Program-made: the position numbers and the translations under genes
In this document: positions 1 to 6,665 of the stretch, one piece after another
How positions within the stretch are numbered: the stretch's first letter is position 1
How the letters are laid out: the number at the start of each line of letters is the position of its first letter
Notes under the pieces: model-generated
What the model saw: only the letters and a program-made list of their open reading frames with translations
Database searches by the model: none
Told to the model about the DNA's origin: nothing
Origin: Hydrogenophilales bacterium RIFOXYD1_FULL_62_11
Lineage (GTDB): Bacteria > Pseudomonadota > Gammaproteobacteria > Burkholderiales > Thiobacillaceae
Reading direction: 5' to 3'
Assembly: GCA_001802655.1 (NCBI GenBank)
Contig: MGZO01000071.1
Coordinates: forward strand, 36,908-43,845
DNA: 6,938 bases

Positions 1-175
1 GCCGGCAATGGACATGCCGATACATTCTTCACCGCAAATGGAAGCCGGAATGGGGGAAGGGCCCAAGGGCAGCCGGGGCTATCAGGACGGCCTCGCCCGG
101 GCGCAAAAACTGGCCAGCGAAGACCCGCGCGTCGTCGCCAACATCGTCAAAACCTGGGTAGGCAGCAATGAGTGA
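1..175 (+). CDS. fliF: FliF, flagellar MS-ring protein (C-terminal end only)
   Basis: The window opens inside this gene. The frame is read from base 2 and stops with TGA at 173-175, giving the last 57 residues. FliF forms the inner-membrane MS ring, and its cytoplasmic C-terminal tail binds the N-terminal domain of FliG. What is visible is a Gly/Met/Pro-rich linker followed by a helix-like tail with the pattern LARAQKLASEDPRVVANIVK and then TWVGSNE. This matches the usual FliF ending, where an 'EDP..VA.I...W' segment is the FliG-binding helix. The ring-building motifs and both membrane segments lie upstream, outside the window. The stop codon overlaps the start of fliG by 8 bases, which supports the assignment. 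Identification rests on this tail plus position before fliG, so it is strong but not based on the full protein. Confidence 0.93.
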   Translation, partial: PAMDMPIHSSPQMEAGMGEGPKGSRGYQDGLARAQKLASEDPRVVANIVKTWVGSNE

Positions 176-1169
176 ACATCAAGGCATCACCAAGGGCGCC
201 ATTCTGATGCTCGCACTGGGTGAAGAAGGCGCATCCGAAGTCATGAAATACCTCAGCCCGCGTGAGGTTCAAAAGCTCAGCGAAGCCATGACCACGATGA
301 AAGCCATCTCACATGAAGAAGTAGTGGTTGTGCTGAATGACTTCAACACCTTTGCCGACAACAACTCCTCGCTGGGGCTGGATTCCGACGACTATATCCG
401 CAGCGTGTTGACCAAGGCGCTGGGCGACGACAAGGCCTCGTCGCTGCTGAACCGGATTCTCGGCGGCGGCGGCGATGCCAGCGGCATTGAAAGCCTGAAA
501 TGGATGGATGCCGAATCGGTTGCCGATCTGATCCATAACGAACATCCACAAACCATTGCGACCATTCTGGTTCACCTCGAACGCGATCAGGCCTGCGAAG
601 TGCTGAGCCATTTCACCGAACGCCTGCGCAACGACGCATTACTCCGCATCGCCACCCTGAGCGGCGTGCAGCCCACCGCCCTGCGTGAACTGAACGATGT
701 ACTGACCAAGCTGCTGTCGGGCAGCGAGGTGCTGAAAAAGCAACCGATGGGCGGCACCCGCGCCGCCGCCGACATTCTCAACTTCATGGGCGGCGACAAC
801 GAAGCCTCCGCCATGGAACACCTGAAAAGCTACGACCCCGAGATGGCGCAAAAGATCATGGACGAAATGTTTGTGTTCGAGAATGTGCTGGAAATCGATG
901 ACCGGGGCATCCAGCTGCTGCTGCGCGAAGTGCAGTCCGATTCGCTGATCATCGCCTTGAAGGGTGCGTCGGAAGAGATGCGCGAGAAAATATTCAAGAA
1001 CATGTCGCAACGCGCCGCTGAAATGATGCGCGAAGACCTCGAGTCCAAAGGCCCGGTTCGCTTGTCCGAAGTGGAAGCGCAGCAGAAGGAAATTCTGATG
1101 GTCGTTCGCCGTCTGGCCGATGAAGGCCAGATCAACCTCGGCGGCAAAGGAGAAGAGACGTATGTCTAG
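168..1169 (+). CDS. fliG: FliG, flagellar motor switch protein (rotor torque subunit)
   Basis: FliG sits between the MS ring (FliF) and FliM in the C ring and takes part in torque generation with the MotA stator. The product is 333 aa; E. coli FliG is 331. Visible in order are an N-terminal FliF-binding region, the middle-domain EHPQ motif at residues 125-128 (FliM contact), the MFVF hinge motif at 234-237, and the C-terminal torque helix. The charged residues known from E. coli (K264, R281, D288, D289, R297) correspond here to K265, R282, E289, D290 and R298, so D288 is conservatively replaced by Glu. The protein ends in EETYV, close to the E. coli ending EDTYV. The ATG at 168 lies inside the end of fliF (8-base overlap, ATGAGTGA) and has only a weak upstream purine stretch (TAGG, 159-162), suggesting translational coupling. 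The 3' end overlaps fliH by 8 bases. Confidence 0.99.
   Translation: MSEHQGITKGAILMLALGEEGASEVMKYLSPREVQKLSEAMTTMKAISHEEVVVVLNDFNTFADNNSSLGLDSDDYIRSVLTKALGDDKASSLLNRILGGGGDASGIESLKWMDAESVADLIHNEHPQTIATILVHLERDQACEVLSHFTERLRNDALLRIATLSGVQPTALRELNDVLTKLLSGSEVLKKQPMGGTRAAADILNFMGGDNEASAMEHLKSYDPEMAQKIMDEMFVFENVLEIDDRGIQLLLREVQSDSLIIALKGASEEMREKIFKNMSQRAAEMMREDLESKGPVRLSEVEAQQKEILMVVRRLADEGQINLGGKGEETYV
1146..1152 (+). promoter_or_regulatory. Ribosome binding site for fliH
   Basis: AAAGGAG lies 9 bases before the ATG at 1162, inside the last codons of fliG. It decides the fliH start: the longer reading from ATG 1120 would overlap fliG by 50 bases and has no comparable site. Confidence 0.8.
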
Positions 1170-1827
1170 TTGCGTCATTCGCAAGGAAGACCAGCCAGCC
1201 TGCCTGCCCTGGGAGATGGCCAGCTTCGAGTCGTCGCCGCACGGGCTGAAGCAATCCGAATCTGCTGCGCTCAGGTTGCCCACGATCGACGACATCAGCG
1301 CCATCCAGGAGCAGGCGCGGCAGGAAGGCTATGCCTCGGGCCACAGCGAAGGCCATGCCGCCGGGATGGCCACGGGGCTGGCCGAAGGACGCGAGCTGGC
1401 GGCGGTCGAAGCCGCCCGGCTCTCCTGCCTGGCCGAAAGCTTTACCGCCGAACTCGACCGCGCCGACGAAACCATTTCGCAGCAGGTGCTGGATCTGACC
1501 CTCGACCTGGCCCGCGCAGTGGTGAAATCCGCACTCGCCATCCGCCCCGAACTCATTCTCCCCATCGTCAGGGAAGCGGTGCGCTATCTGCCTTCGTTGC
1601 AACAGCCCGCCCTGCTCTACCTGAACCCGGGCGATGTCGAGCTGGTGCAAACCCGGATGGGCAACGAACTGACGAAAATGGGCTGGCAACTCATGGAAGA
1701 CCCGGATCTGGAACCCGGCAGCTGCCGCGCCGAAACCCCCAACACACAAATCGATTCCTCTCTGTCCACCCGCTGGCAGCGCCTCACCGCTGCGCTGGGC
1801 AAAGACTCGAACTGGCTGGCCGACTGA
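1162..1827 (+). CDS. fliH: FliH, flagellar export ATPase regulator/stator
   Basis: FliH is a cytoplasmic dimer that binds and restrains the ATPase FliI and docks it to the C ring (FliN) and to FlhA; it is related to the peripheral stalk of F/V-type ATPases. The product from ATG 1162 is 221 aa, a normal size. Near the N-terminus is LPWEMASFE, with W17 probably equivalent to the conserved tryptophans of Salmonella FliH that contact FliN/FlhA. A perfect run of glycines spaced by four (G56, G60, G64, G68, G72, G76) is the GxxxG repeat helix characteristic of FliH. The region from about residue 90 to 200 matches the FliI-binding C-terminal domain. The start is set by the strong AAAGGAG site and the 8-base overlap with fliG. 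The TGA stop shares one base with the fliI ATG (TGATG). Assignment is firm from the glycine repeat and position before fliI. Confidence 0.97.
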   Translation: MSSCVIRKEDQPACLPWEMASFESSPHGLKQSESAALRLPTIDDISAIQEQARQEGYASGHSEGHAAGMATGLAEGRELAAVEAARLSCLAESFTAELDRADETISQQVLDLTLDLARAVVKSALAIRPELILPIVREAVRYLPSLQQPALLYLNPGDVELVQTRMGNELTKMGWQLMEDPDLEPGSCRAETPNTQIDSSLSTRWQRLTAALGKDSNWLAD

Positions 1828-3227
1828 TGAATACCCACGCCCACGGCGACCGCTGGATCAGCTTTCTGAGTGATTGCCGCGAGCTGCTGGCGATCGCCGA
1901 CCCGATGCTGGTATCGGGGCGGGTGACGCGCGTGGCCGGCCTGGTGATGGAGGCGGTCGGCCTCAAATTACCGGTGGGCAGCGCCTGCACCGTCGCGCTG
2001 GCCAATGGCGCCCACCTGGAAGCCGAAGTCGTCGGCTTTTCCGATGATCACCTGTTCCTGATGCCGCAAAGCGATGTCGAGGGCATCATGCTCGGCGCAC
2101 GTGTGTTCCCGGTTGAAGTCATCCCCACCCTGCCCAGCCTTGGACAGGTCAAACATCCGCGGCGGCGGCCGAGCGACCGCACCCGTCACCTGCCGGTTGG
2201 CGCAGCCTTGCTGGGCCGGGTACTCGATAGCAGCGGCCGCCCACTCGACGGCCTCGGCCCCCTCCACACCGAAGCGACGTCGCCGCTCAACAACCGCGCG
2301 GCCAACCCGCTGGCGCGCGCCCCGATCACCGACATCCTCGATGTTGGCGTGCGCGCCATCAACAGCATGCTCACGGTCGGCCGCGGCCAGCGCATGGGGC
2401 TGTTCGCCGGCTCGGGCGTCGGCAAAAGCGTGCTGCTTGGCATGATGGCGCGCTACACCAGCGCAGATGTCATCGTCGTCGGCCTGATTGGCGAACGCGG
2501 CCGCGAAGTCAAGGAATTCATCGAGCAGATTCTCGGCGAAGAAGGCCTGGCCCGCTCGGTCGTGGTGGCGGCGCCGGCCGACACCCCGCCGCTGGTGCGC
2601 CTGCAGGGCGCCGCCTACGCCACCTCGATCGCCGAATATTTCCGCGACCAGGGTCAAAACGTCCTGCTCATCATGGACTCGCTGACCCGCTATGCCATGG
2701 CCCAGCGCGAGATCGCGCTGGCCATCGGCGAGCCGCCCGCCACCAAGGGTTATCCGCCATCGGTGTTCGCCAAACTGCCGGCATTGGTCGAACGCGCGGG
2801 GAACGGCAAGCCCGGTGGCGGCTCGATCACGGCCTTTTATACCGTGCTCACCGAAGGCGACGACCAGCAGGACCCGATCGCCGATGCCGCGCGCGCCATT
2901 CTCGACGGCCACATCGTGCTCGATCGCTCGCTGGCCGAAAGTGGCCACTACCCCGCGATCAATATCGAGCAGTCTATTTCGCGTGTCATGCCCAGCATCA
3001 CCACGATGGCGCAACAACAGCTGGCACGCCGGCTGAAAAAGCTCTACTCGCGTTACGAACGCAGCCGCGATCTGATCAACGTGGGCGCCTACGTGGCGGG
3101 CACCGATCCGTTGCTGGACGAAGCCATCAAATTGCAATCCGGAATCGAGACCTTTCTGCAGCAGAACATCGACGAGCACTCGAACGTCCAGCAAAGCCTG
3201 GACGACCTTTCTGCTTTGCTGCAATGA
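1827..3227 (+). CDS. fliI: FliI, flagellum-specific type III export ATPase
   Basis: FliI is the hexameric ATPase of the flagellar export apparatus, related to the beta subunit of F1-ATPase. It hydrolyses ATP to help unload export substrates at the FlhA/FlhB gate. The product is 466 aa (Salmonella about 456). Features: an N-terminal FliH-binding region and beta-barrel domain (about 1-120); Walker A AGSGVGKS with K200 and S201; catalytic Glu E223 in GERGREVKEF (Salmonella K188 and E211, the same 23-residue spacing); Walker B VLLIMD ending at D284; and the family stretch GYPPSVFAKLPALVERAGNG. A short Arg-rich linker (about 109-121, KHPRRRPSDRTRH) accounts for much of the extra length. The start is taken as ATG 1827 because it overlaps the fliH stop as TGATG and gives the usual N-terminus; an in-frame reading extends upstream but only through fliH. 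No Shine-Dalgarno site is evident, so coupling to fliH is likely. Confidence 0.99.
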   Translation: MNTHAHGDRWISFLSDCRELLAIADPMLVSGRVTRVAGLVMEAVGLKLPVGSACTVALANGAHLEAEVVGFSDDHLFLMPQSDVEGIMLGARVFPVEVIPTLPSLGQVKHPRRRPSDRTRHLPVGAALLGRVLDSSGRPLDGLGPLHTEATSPLNNRAANPLARAPITDILDVGVRAINSMLTVGRGQRMGLFAGSGVGKSVLLGMMARYTSADVIVVGLIGERGREVKEFIEQILGEEGLARSVVVAAPADTPPLVRLQGAAYATSIAEYFRDQGQNVLLIMDSLTRYAMAQREIALAIGEPPATKGYPPSVFAKLPALVERAGNGKPGGGSITAFYTVLTEGDDQQDPIADAARAILDGHIVLDRSLAESGHYPAINIEQSISRVMPSITTMAQQQLARRLKKLYSRYERSRDLINVGAYVAGTDPLLDEAIKLQSGIETFLQQNIDEHSNVQQSLDDLSALLQ

Positions 3228-3253
3228 CTTCCCATACCAACAAGGAAAACTGA

Positions 3254-3703
3254 ATGGCAACCCGCTCCGCACTCAACACCCTGATCGATCTCGCCAACAA
3301 GGATGCCGATGAAGCTGCCAAGCGCCTGGGGGAAGTGGTGCGCAGCTGCGAAGAGGCGAGCCAAAAACTCGATCTGTTGCAGCAGTATCGGGACGACTAT
3401 GCACAGCGCTGCCAAACCAGCCTGTCCAACGGCATCAGCACCACCCACTTCAACAATTACCGGGTGTTCATGCAAAAGCTCGACCATGCCATCGTCGGCC
3501 AGCAAACGGTCGTCAGCCATGCCCGACAGCGCGCCGAACAGGCACGCGTGATCTGGCAGACATGCGAACAAAAGAAAATGTCCTTTGTCACCCTGTCGGA
3601 TCGGGCAAACAAGGAAGACGCACGCCGCGAAGTGTGGCGCGACCAGAAACAAAATGACGAACATGCTGCCCGCTGCGTATCGCACAAGCGGGATCAAAGC
3701 TAA
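3254..3703 (+). CDS. fliJ: FliJ, flagellar export chaperone / ATPase central stalk
   Basis: FliJ is a small antiparallel coiled-coil protein that sits in the centre of the FliI hexamer, like the gamma subunit of F1-ATPase. It contacts FlhA and helps recycle chaperones. The 149-residue product is the typical size (about 147). It is highly charged, with long helix-forming segments at about 15-55 and 75-140. The stretch NNYRVFMQKLDHAI at 67-80 resembles the FliJ hairpin region between the two helices. It lies 26 bases after fliI and is preceded by AAGGA at 3242-3246, seven bases before the ATG. FliJ is poorly conserved in sequence, so the call leans on size, coiled-coil character, this segment and the fliI-fliJ-fliK order. 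Confidence 0.93.
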   Translation: MATRSALNTLIDLANKDADEAAKRLGEVVRSCEEASQKLDLLQQYRDDYAQRCQTSLSNGISTTHFNNYRVFMQKLDHAIVGQQTVVSHARQRAEQARVIWQTCEQKKMSFVTLSDRANKEDARREVWRDQKQNDEHAARCVSHKRDQS

Positions 3704-3715
3704 TCCATCCGAACC

Positions 3716-3719
3716 GAGG
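3716..3719 (+). promoter_or_regulatory. Ribosome binding site for fliK
   Basis: GAGG lies six bases before ATG 3726. It supports this start over in-frame ATGs at 3585, 3654 and 3663, all of which would lie within fliJ. Confidence 0.6.
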
Positions 3720-3725
3720 CCAACC

Positions 3726-4919
3726 ATGACCCCTTCCGCCAACCTGAATCCGATGGCCGCCCTGCAGGCACAGCCGACTGGCAAAAAACAGCCTGGCCAG
3801 GCCACCGAAAACGGCTCGTTCAGTCAGGCATTGTCGAACGAAATCGCACAGAAAAAATCGAGCGAAGCCAAGCAGAACGAATCCAGAAGCGAGGCCCGGA
3901 AAGCCGCCGAATCGCGTTCAGAGCCCGCTCCGACCGACTCGGCTGCTGCCCAGAATGCCGCGCCCACGGAAACGGATACCAGCGATCCGCTGAAAACCGC
4001 AGCGACAGAAAACAGCGCACCGCAGCCAGATGGCCAGCCGGCGGCAGCAGCCATCCCGTTGCTGCCCGACGCCATGCTAGCCATGGCGGCTGCACCGGCG
4101 TTGCTGATGCCGCCACCCGCACCCGCCGGCAACACGATGGAAGCCGACACCGCGCTGTTGGCGCGCGCTCCGGTTTTGCCCGCGCCCCTGTCTGCACCCG
4201 CGCCCGCAACCCAGGCTGACCCGTTAGCCGATGCGGCAGCCGACGCACAAACGGCTGCCCGGCAGCCCACCAAAGCGGATTTTCAGGCCGCCATGACCCC
4301 CACCTCGGCGCATGCCACGGCCGCAGCGGCAGTCCTGCCAGGGCAAATCGCAGCGGCGCTGTCGCCCGATGCACTCAAACCGGATGAAGCCCGAGCCGAC
4401 AGCATCGGCAATCCCCTCATGTCGGCAGCCCAGCTCGCGACGCTCGGCACGGCCAGTGCGCCCACCAGTGCGGCGAGCAATGCGCTCGCGCCTTCGGTCG
4501 GCAGCGCAGCCTGGAGCCAGGCGCTGGGTGAAAAAATTGTCTGGATGACCGCAGGCGCATTGCAAACCGCATCGCTCACGCTCAACCCCCCGAACCTGGG
4601 ACCGTTGCAAGTCGTGCTCAACGTCACCAACGATCAGGCCACCGCCAGTTTCTTTGCAGCCCAGCCTGAAGTCCGGCAGGCGCTCGAAGCGGCCCTGCCC
4701 AAACTCCGCGAAATGATGAACGAAGCCGGAATCCAGTTGGGGCAGGCGACGGTGGGCGCGGAGCAGCAGCAACAGCAGCAGAACGAAGCCGCCAGCCGTG
4801 AGGCGCGGCGAATGGGGCCGGCTTACCCCGGCGCAAACGACGCGGCCGAGTCCACGCTTCAGAGCATGCCCCTGCCTATCCGTCAATCCGGTCGCGGGCT
4901 GGTCGACACCTTCGCCTGA
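3726..4919 (+). CDS. fliK: FliK, flagellar hook-length control protein
   Basis: FliK is exported during hook assembly, measures hook length as a molecular ruler and then switches FlhB from rod/hook to filament substrates. From ATG 3726 the product is 397 aa, close to the usual 370-420. The N-terminal two thirds are low-complexity and rich in Ala, Pro, Thr and Gln, as expected for the unstructured ruler part. The C-terminal domain (about 263-343) is the compact specificity-switch domain (Pfam Flg_hook type): W263, LNPPNLGPLQV from 286, then ATASFFAAQPEVRQALE and LPKLREMMNEAGIQLG. It is followed by six glutamines (347-352) and a tail ending in GLVDTFA. The gene starts 22 bases after fliJ. The start is less certain than the identity, because in-frame ATGs exist inside fliJ. 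Confidence 0.95.
   Translation: MTPSANLNPMAALQAQPTGKKQPGQATENGSFSQALSNEIAQKKSSEAKQNESRSEARKAAESRSEPAPTDSAAAQNAAPTETDTSDPLKTAATENSAPQPDGQPAAAAIPLLPDAMLAMAAAPALLMPPPAPAGNTMEADTALLARAPVLPAPLSAPAPATQADPLADAAADAQTAARQPTKADFQAAMTPTSAHATAAAAVLPGQIAAALSPDALKPDEARADSIGNPLMSAAQLATLGTASAPTSAASNALAPSVGSAAWSQALGEKIVWMTAGALQTASLTLNPPNLGPLQVVLNVTNDQATASFFAAQPEVRQALEAALPKLREMMNEAGIQLGQATVGAEQQQQQQNEAASREARRMGPAYPGANDAAESTLQSMPLPIRQSGRGLVDTFA
4764..4781 (+). repeat. CAG/CAA trinucleotide run encoding six Gln in FliK
   Basis: The run reads five CAG codons with one CAA as the third codon, directly after a GAG. It codes for Q347-Q352 just after the folded FliK C-terminal domain. Changes by slippage would stay in frame. 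Confidence 0.85.
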
Positions 4920-5157
4920 GGTCCGGGCAGAAAGCCGTTTCGGCCGCCAGATCACGTCTGCCAGAACTCGGGGCACGTTCCTATCTGCTCTGCCAAACCG
5001 CAAGATCAGGGCCGGTTCTCCCGCAGCGCACGCTTGCCGCCTTCAGGTTTAATGAACTACCTCCTTTTTCACCCTCTTTTCGCGGCATCGAATGCGCATG
5101 TTTCTTCGATAATGACGAGCATGTGCCTCCCCCTATCCGTGTAAAGGAACACTCAAC
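4920..5157 (+). promoter_or_regulatory. Intergenic region between fliK and fliL, possible fliL promoter
   Basis: This 238-base gap has no credible coding frame and is the only long intergenic stretch here. The part from about 5046 to 5115 is visibly more AT-rich than its surroundings, as a promoter region often is. It contains a -10-like GATAAT at 5108-5113 (five of six matches to TATAAT), but I see no TTGACA-like element 16-18 bases upstream. The CGATAA within it also resembles the end of a sigma-28 -10 element, but the matching -35 position fits poorly. A GGCACG at 4972-4977 does not have a GC at the right spacing for sigma-54. A promoter is inferred mainly from the gap before the fliL-fliM-fliN block. 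A ribosome site, AAAGGA, lies at 5143-5148, nine bases before the fliL ATG. Confidence 0.4.
5087..5126 (+). repeat. Interleaved inverted repeats in the fliL leader
   Basis: Two inverted repeats are interleaved. ATCGAA (5087-5092) pairs perfectly with TTCGAT (5105-5110). GCGCATG (5094-5100) pairs with CATGTGC (5120-5126) through six Watson-Crick pairs and one G-U. The order (first arm A, first arm B, second arm A, second arm B) is that of an H-type pseudoknot if transcribed, or the two could be alternative hairpins or protein-binding sites. Repeats this short can arise by chance. Confidence 0.35.
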
Positions 5158-5652
5158 ATGGCCAAACCTGCCAAACCTGCTGAAGTTGTCGAAGCGGATG
5201 CTGCACCCGTCAAGAAATCCAAGAAAAAGCTGTTCATCCTGGTTGGCTTCGTCGTATTGCTGCTTGCCGGTGGAGGCGCTGCCGCCTGGTTTTTCACCCA
5301 GGGCAGCCCCGAGTCCAAAGAAGCGCACAACGAACCCGCCAAGCCGCCGATTTTTTTGCCGCTTGAAACCTTCACTGTCAACCTTCAGAACGGCGAACAG
5401 TATCTGCAAACCGACATCACCCTGCAGGTGGCCGAACAGGCTGATGTAGACGCGATCAAACTGCAAATGCCGCGGGTTCGCAGCCGCCTGCTCACCCTGC
5501 TTTCCAGCCAGAATGCCGAAAACCTCGCCAGCGCAGAAAGCAAGAAGAAGCTGATGAAGGATATTCAGGCGCAGGTGAATCAGCCGTTTGACGCCAAAGG
5601 CAAGCCGCAACACGTAACGGATGTGCTCTTCACCACGTTTGTGATCCAGTAA
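5158..5652 (+). CDS. fliL: FliL, flagellar basal-body-associated membrane protein
   Basis: FliL is a single-pass inner-membrane protein that surrounds or supports the MotA/MotB stator and is needed in many species for full torque or swarming. The 164-residue product is typical (about 155-180). It has a short Lys/Pro-rich cytoplasmic N-terminus (about 1-24, ending in KKSKKK), one hydrophobic membrane segment at about 25-46 (LFILVGFVVLLLAGG then AAAWFF), and a periplasmic domain. That domain contains the family pattern FLPLETFTVNLQ followed by QYLQTDITLQV, and it ends in VLFTTFVIQ. The start is supported by AAAGGA nine bases upstream. It is the first gene after the 238-base gap and precedes fliM by only eight bases, so it probably leads a fliL-fliM-fliN transcription unit. 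The first codons contain two exact copies of a nine-base repeat. Confidence 0.97.
   Translation: MAKPAKPAEVVEADAAPVKKSKKKLFILVGFVVLLLAGGGAAAWFFTQGSPESKEAHNEPAKPPIFLPLETFTVNLQNGEQYLQTDITLQVAEQADVDAIKLQMPRVRSRLLTLLSSQNAENLASAESKKKLMKDIQAQVNQPFDAKGKPQHVTDVLFTTFVIQ
5161..5178 (+). repeat. Tandem 9-bp repeat at the start of fliL
   Basis: GCCAAACCT occurs twice in direct succession right after the fliL ATG and encodes Ala-Lys-Pro twice. The following GCTGAA starts like a third unit at the protein level (Ala). Copy changes would be in frame. Confidence 0.85.
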
Positions 5653-5660
5653 CCATCCCC

Positions 5661-6665
5661 ATGGCCGACAACTTTCTCTCGCAGGATGAAGTCGATGCGC
5701 TGCTGAAAGGCGTCACCGGTGAAACCGATGACGCCCCGGCAGATGCAATCGATCACACGGTTGCGCGGCCGTATAACCTGGCCACGCAGGAACGCATCGT
5801 GCGCGGGCGCATGCCCACGCTCGAAATCATCAACGAGCGTTTTGCGCGCTTGCTTCGTATTGGTTTGTACAACTTTCTGCGGCGCGGCATCGAAGTCTCG
5901 GTCGGCCCGGTCAAGGTTTCAAAATACAGCGAATTCATTCGCAACCTGGTGGTGCCGACCAACCTCAACCTGATCCAGATCAAGCCGCTGCGCGGCACCG
6001 CGCTGATGATTTTCAATCCCGACCTGGTGTTTCTCATGGTCGACAACCTGTTCGGCGGTGACGGGCGATTCCATACGCGCGTCGAGGGACGGGATTTCAC
6101 CCAGACCGAGCACCGCATCATCCAGCGCGTCCTGAATATCGTTTTCGAGGCTTATTCAAAATCATGGGAGCCGATTTACCCGGTCGAATTCGAATTCGTG
6201 CGATCGGAAATGAATACCCAGTTCGCCAACATCGCCACCCCGAACGAAGTGGTGGTATCCGTCACCTTTGCCATCGAACTCGGCCAGGTCAGCGGGGAAA
6301 TGCATCTGTGCATGCCCTACTCGATGATCGAGCCGATCAAGGATCTGCTCACCAGCAGCCTGCAGGCCGAAAACCTGGAAGTGGACAAACGCTGGATTCG
6401 CCTGATGCGGCAACAGATCCAGATGGCGGAAGTCGAGATCATCGCTGACCTGGGCACCGCCACGATCAGCCTGCGTGACATCGTCAACATGAAAGTGGGT
6501 GATGTCATTCCACTGGAAATCCCGCAAACCATCGAAGCCAAAGTGGACAGCGTGCCGGTGATGGAATGCGCGTACGGAAAATTCAACGGCCAGTACACCT
6601 TGCGTGTCGAAAAGCTGTTGTCCAACAGCCAGAACGAGCCGTCTACAGGAGACCAAAATGTCTGA
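5661..6665 (+). CDS. fliM: FliM, flagellar motor switch protein (CheY-P binding)
   Basis: FliM forms the middle of the C ring; it binds phosphorylated CheY and passes the signal to FliG to reverse rotation. The product is 334 aa, the usual length. The N-terminal CheY-binding peptide is clear: LSQDEVDALL at residues 6-15 (E. coli LSQAEIDALL). A linker follows, then the CheC-like middle domain (about 45-240) with the FliG-binding GGxG motif as GGDG at 132-135. The C-terminal SpoA/FliN-like domain is at about 250-325, with VEIIADLGTATISLRDI, then a GDVIPLEIP segment, and ends near YTLRVEKLL. The ATG at 5661 gives the correct N-terminus but has no recognisable Shine-Dalgarno sequence upstream, so coupling to fliL, eight bases away, is likely. 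Its TGA overlaps the fliN start by 8 bases. Confidence 0.99.
   Translation: MADNFLSQDEVDALLKGVTGETDDAPADAIDHTVARPYNLATQERIVRGRMPTLEIINERFARLLRIGLYNFLRRGIEVSVGPVKVSKYSEFIRNLVVPTNLNLIQIKPLRGTALMIFNPDLVFLMVDNLFGGDGRFHTRVEGRDFTQTEHRIIQRVLNIVFEAYSKSWEPIYPVEFEFVRSEMNTQFANIATPNEVVVSVTFAIELGQVSGEMHLCMPYSMIEPIKDLLTSSLQAENLEVDKRWIRLMRQQIQMAEVEIIADLGTATISLRDIVNMKVGDVIPLEIPQTIEAKVDSVPVMECAYGKFNGQYTLRVEKLLSNSQNEPSTGDQNV

Noticed and set aside
639..1304. Minus-strand open frame opposite fliG and fliH (221 codons)
   Set aside because: It is a shadow of fliG codons with no family resemblance, and it crosses the fliG-fliH junction.
1170..1826. Upstream in-frame extension of FliI to a 685-residue protein
   Set aside because: The extension runs entirely through fliH in another frame, has an Arg/Pro/Gly-rich shadow composition, and begins with the normal FliI N-terminus only at ATG 1827, which overlaps the fliH stop.
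1968..3272. Long open frame (434 codons) on the minus strand opposite fliI
   Set aside because: It lies antisense to a clearly conserved ATPase gene, has a His/Asp/Val-rich composition typical of the opposite strand of GC-rich coding DNA, and shows no recognisable domain.
3585..3725. Longer fliK starting inside fliJ
   Set aside because: It would overlap fliJ by over 100 bases, and the added residues do not look like a FliK N-terminus; ATG 3726 has a GAGG at proper spacing.
4933..4943. Short hairpin GCCG-TTT-CGGC after fliK
   Set aside because: It has only four base pairs and no following T tract, so it is not supportable as a terminator.
4972..4989. Sigma-54 promoter candidate (GGCACG followed by CTGCT)
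   Set aside because: The distance between GG and GC is 13 bases rather than 10, so it does not fit the -24/-12 arrangement.
4224..5003. Minus-strand open frame opposite fliK (259 codons)
   Set aside because: fliK has a recognisable C-terminal switch domain on the + strand; the antisense frame is Gly/Arg-rich with no domain or ribosome site that I can support.
5042..5069. Intrinsic terminator candidate before the T5 run
   Set aside because: The possible stem (AGGT/ACCT) is only four pairs and AT-rich, and the T run is short and interrupted; too weak to call.
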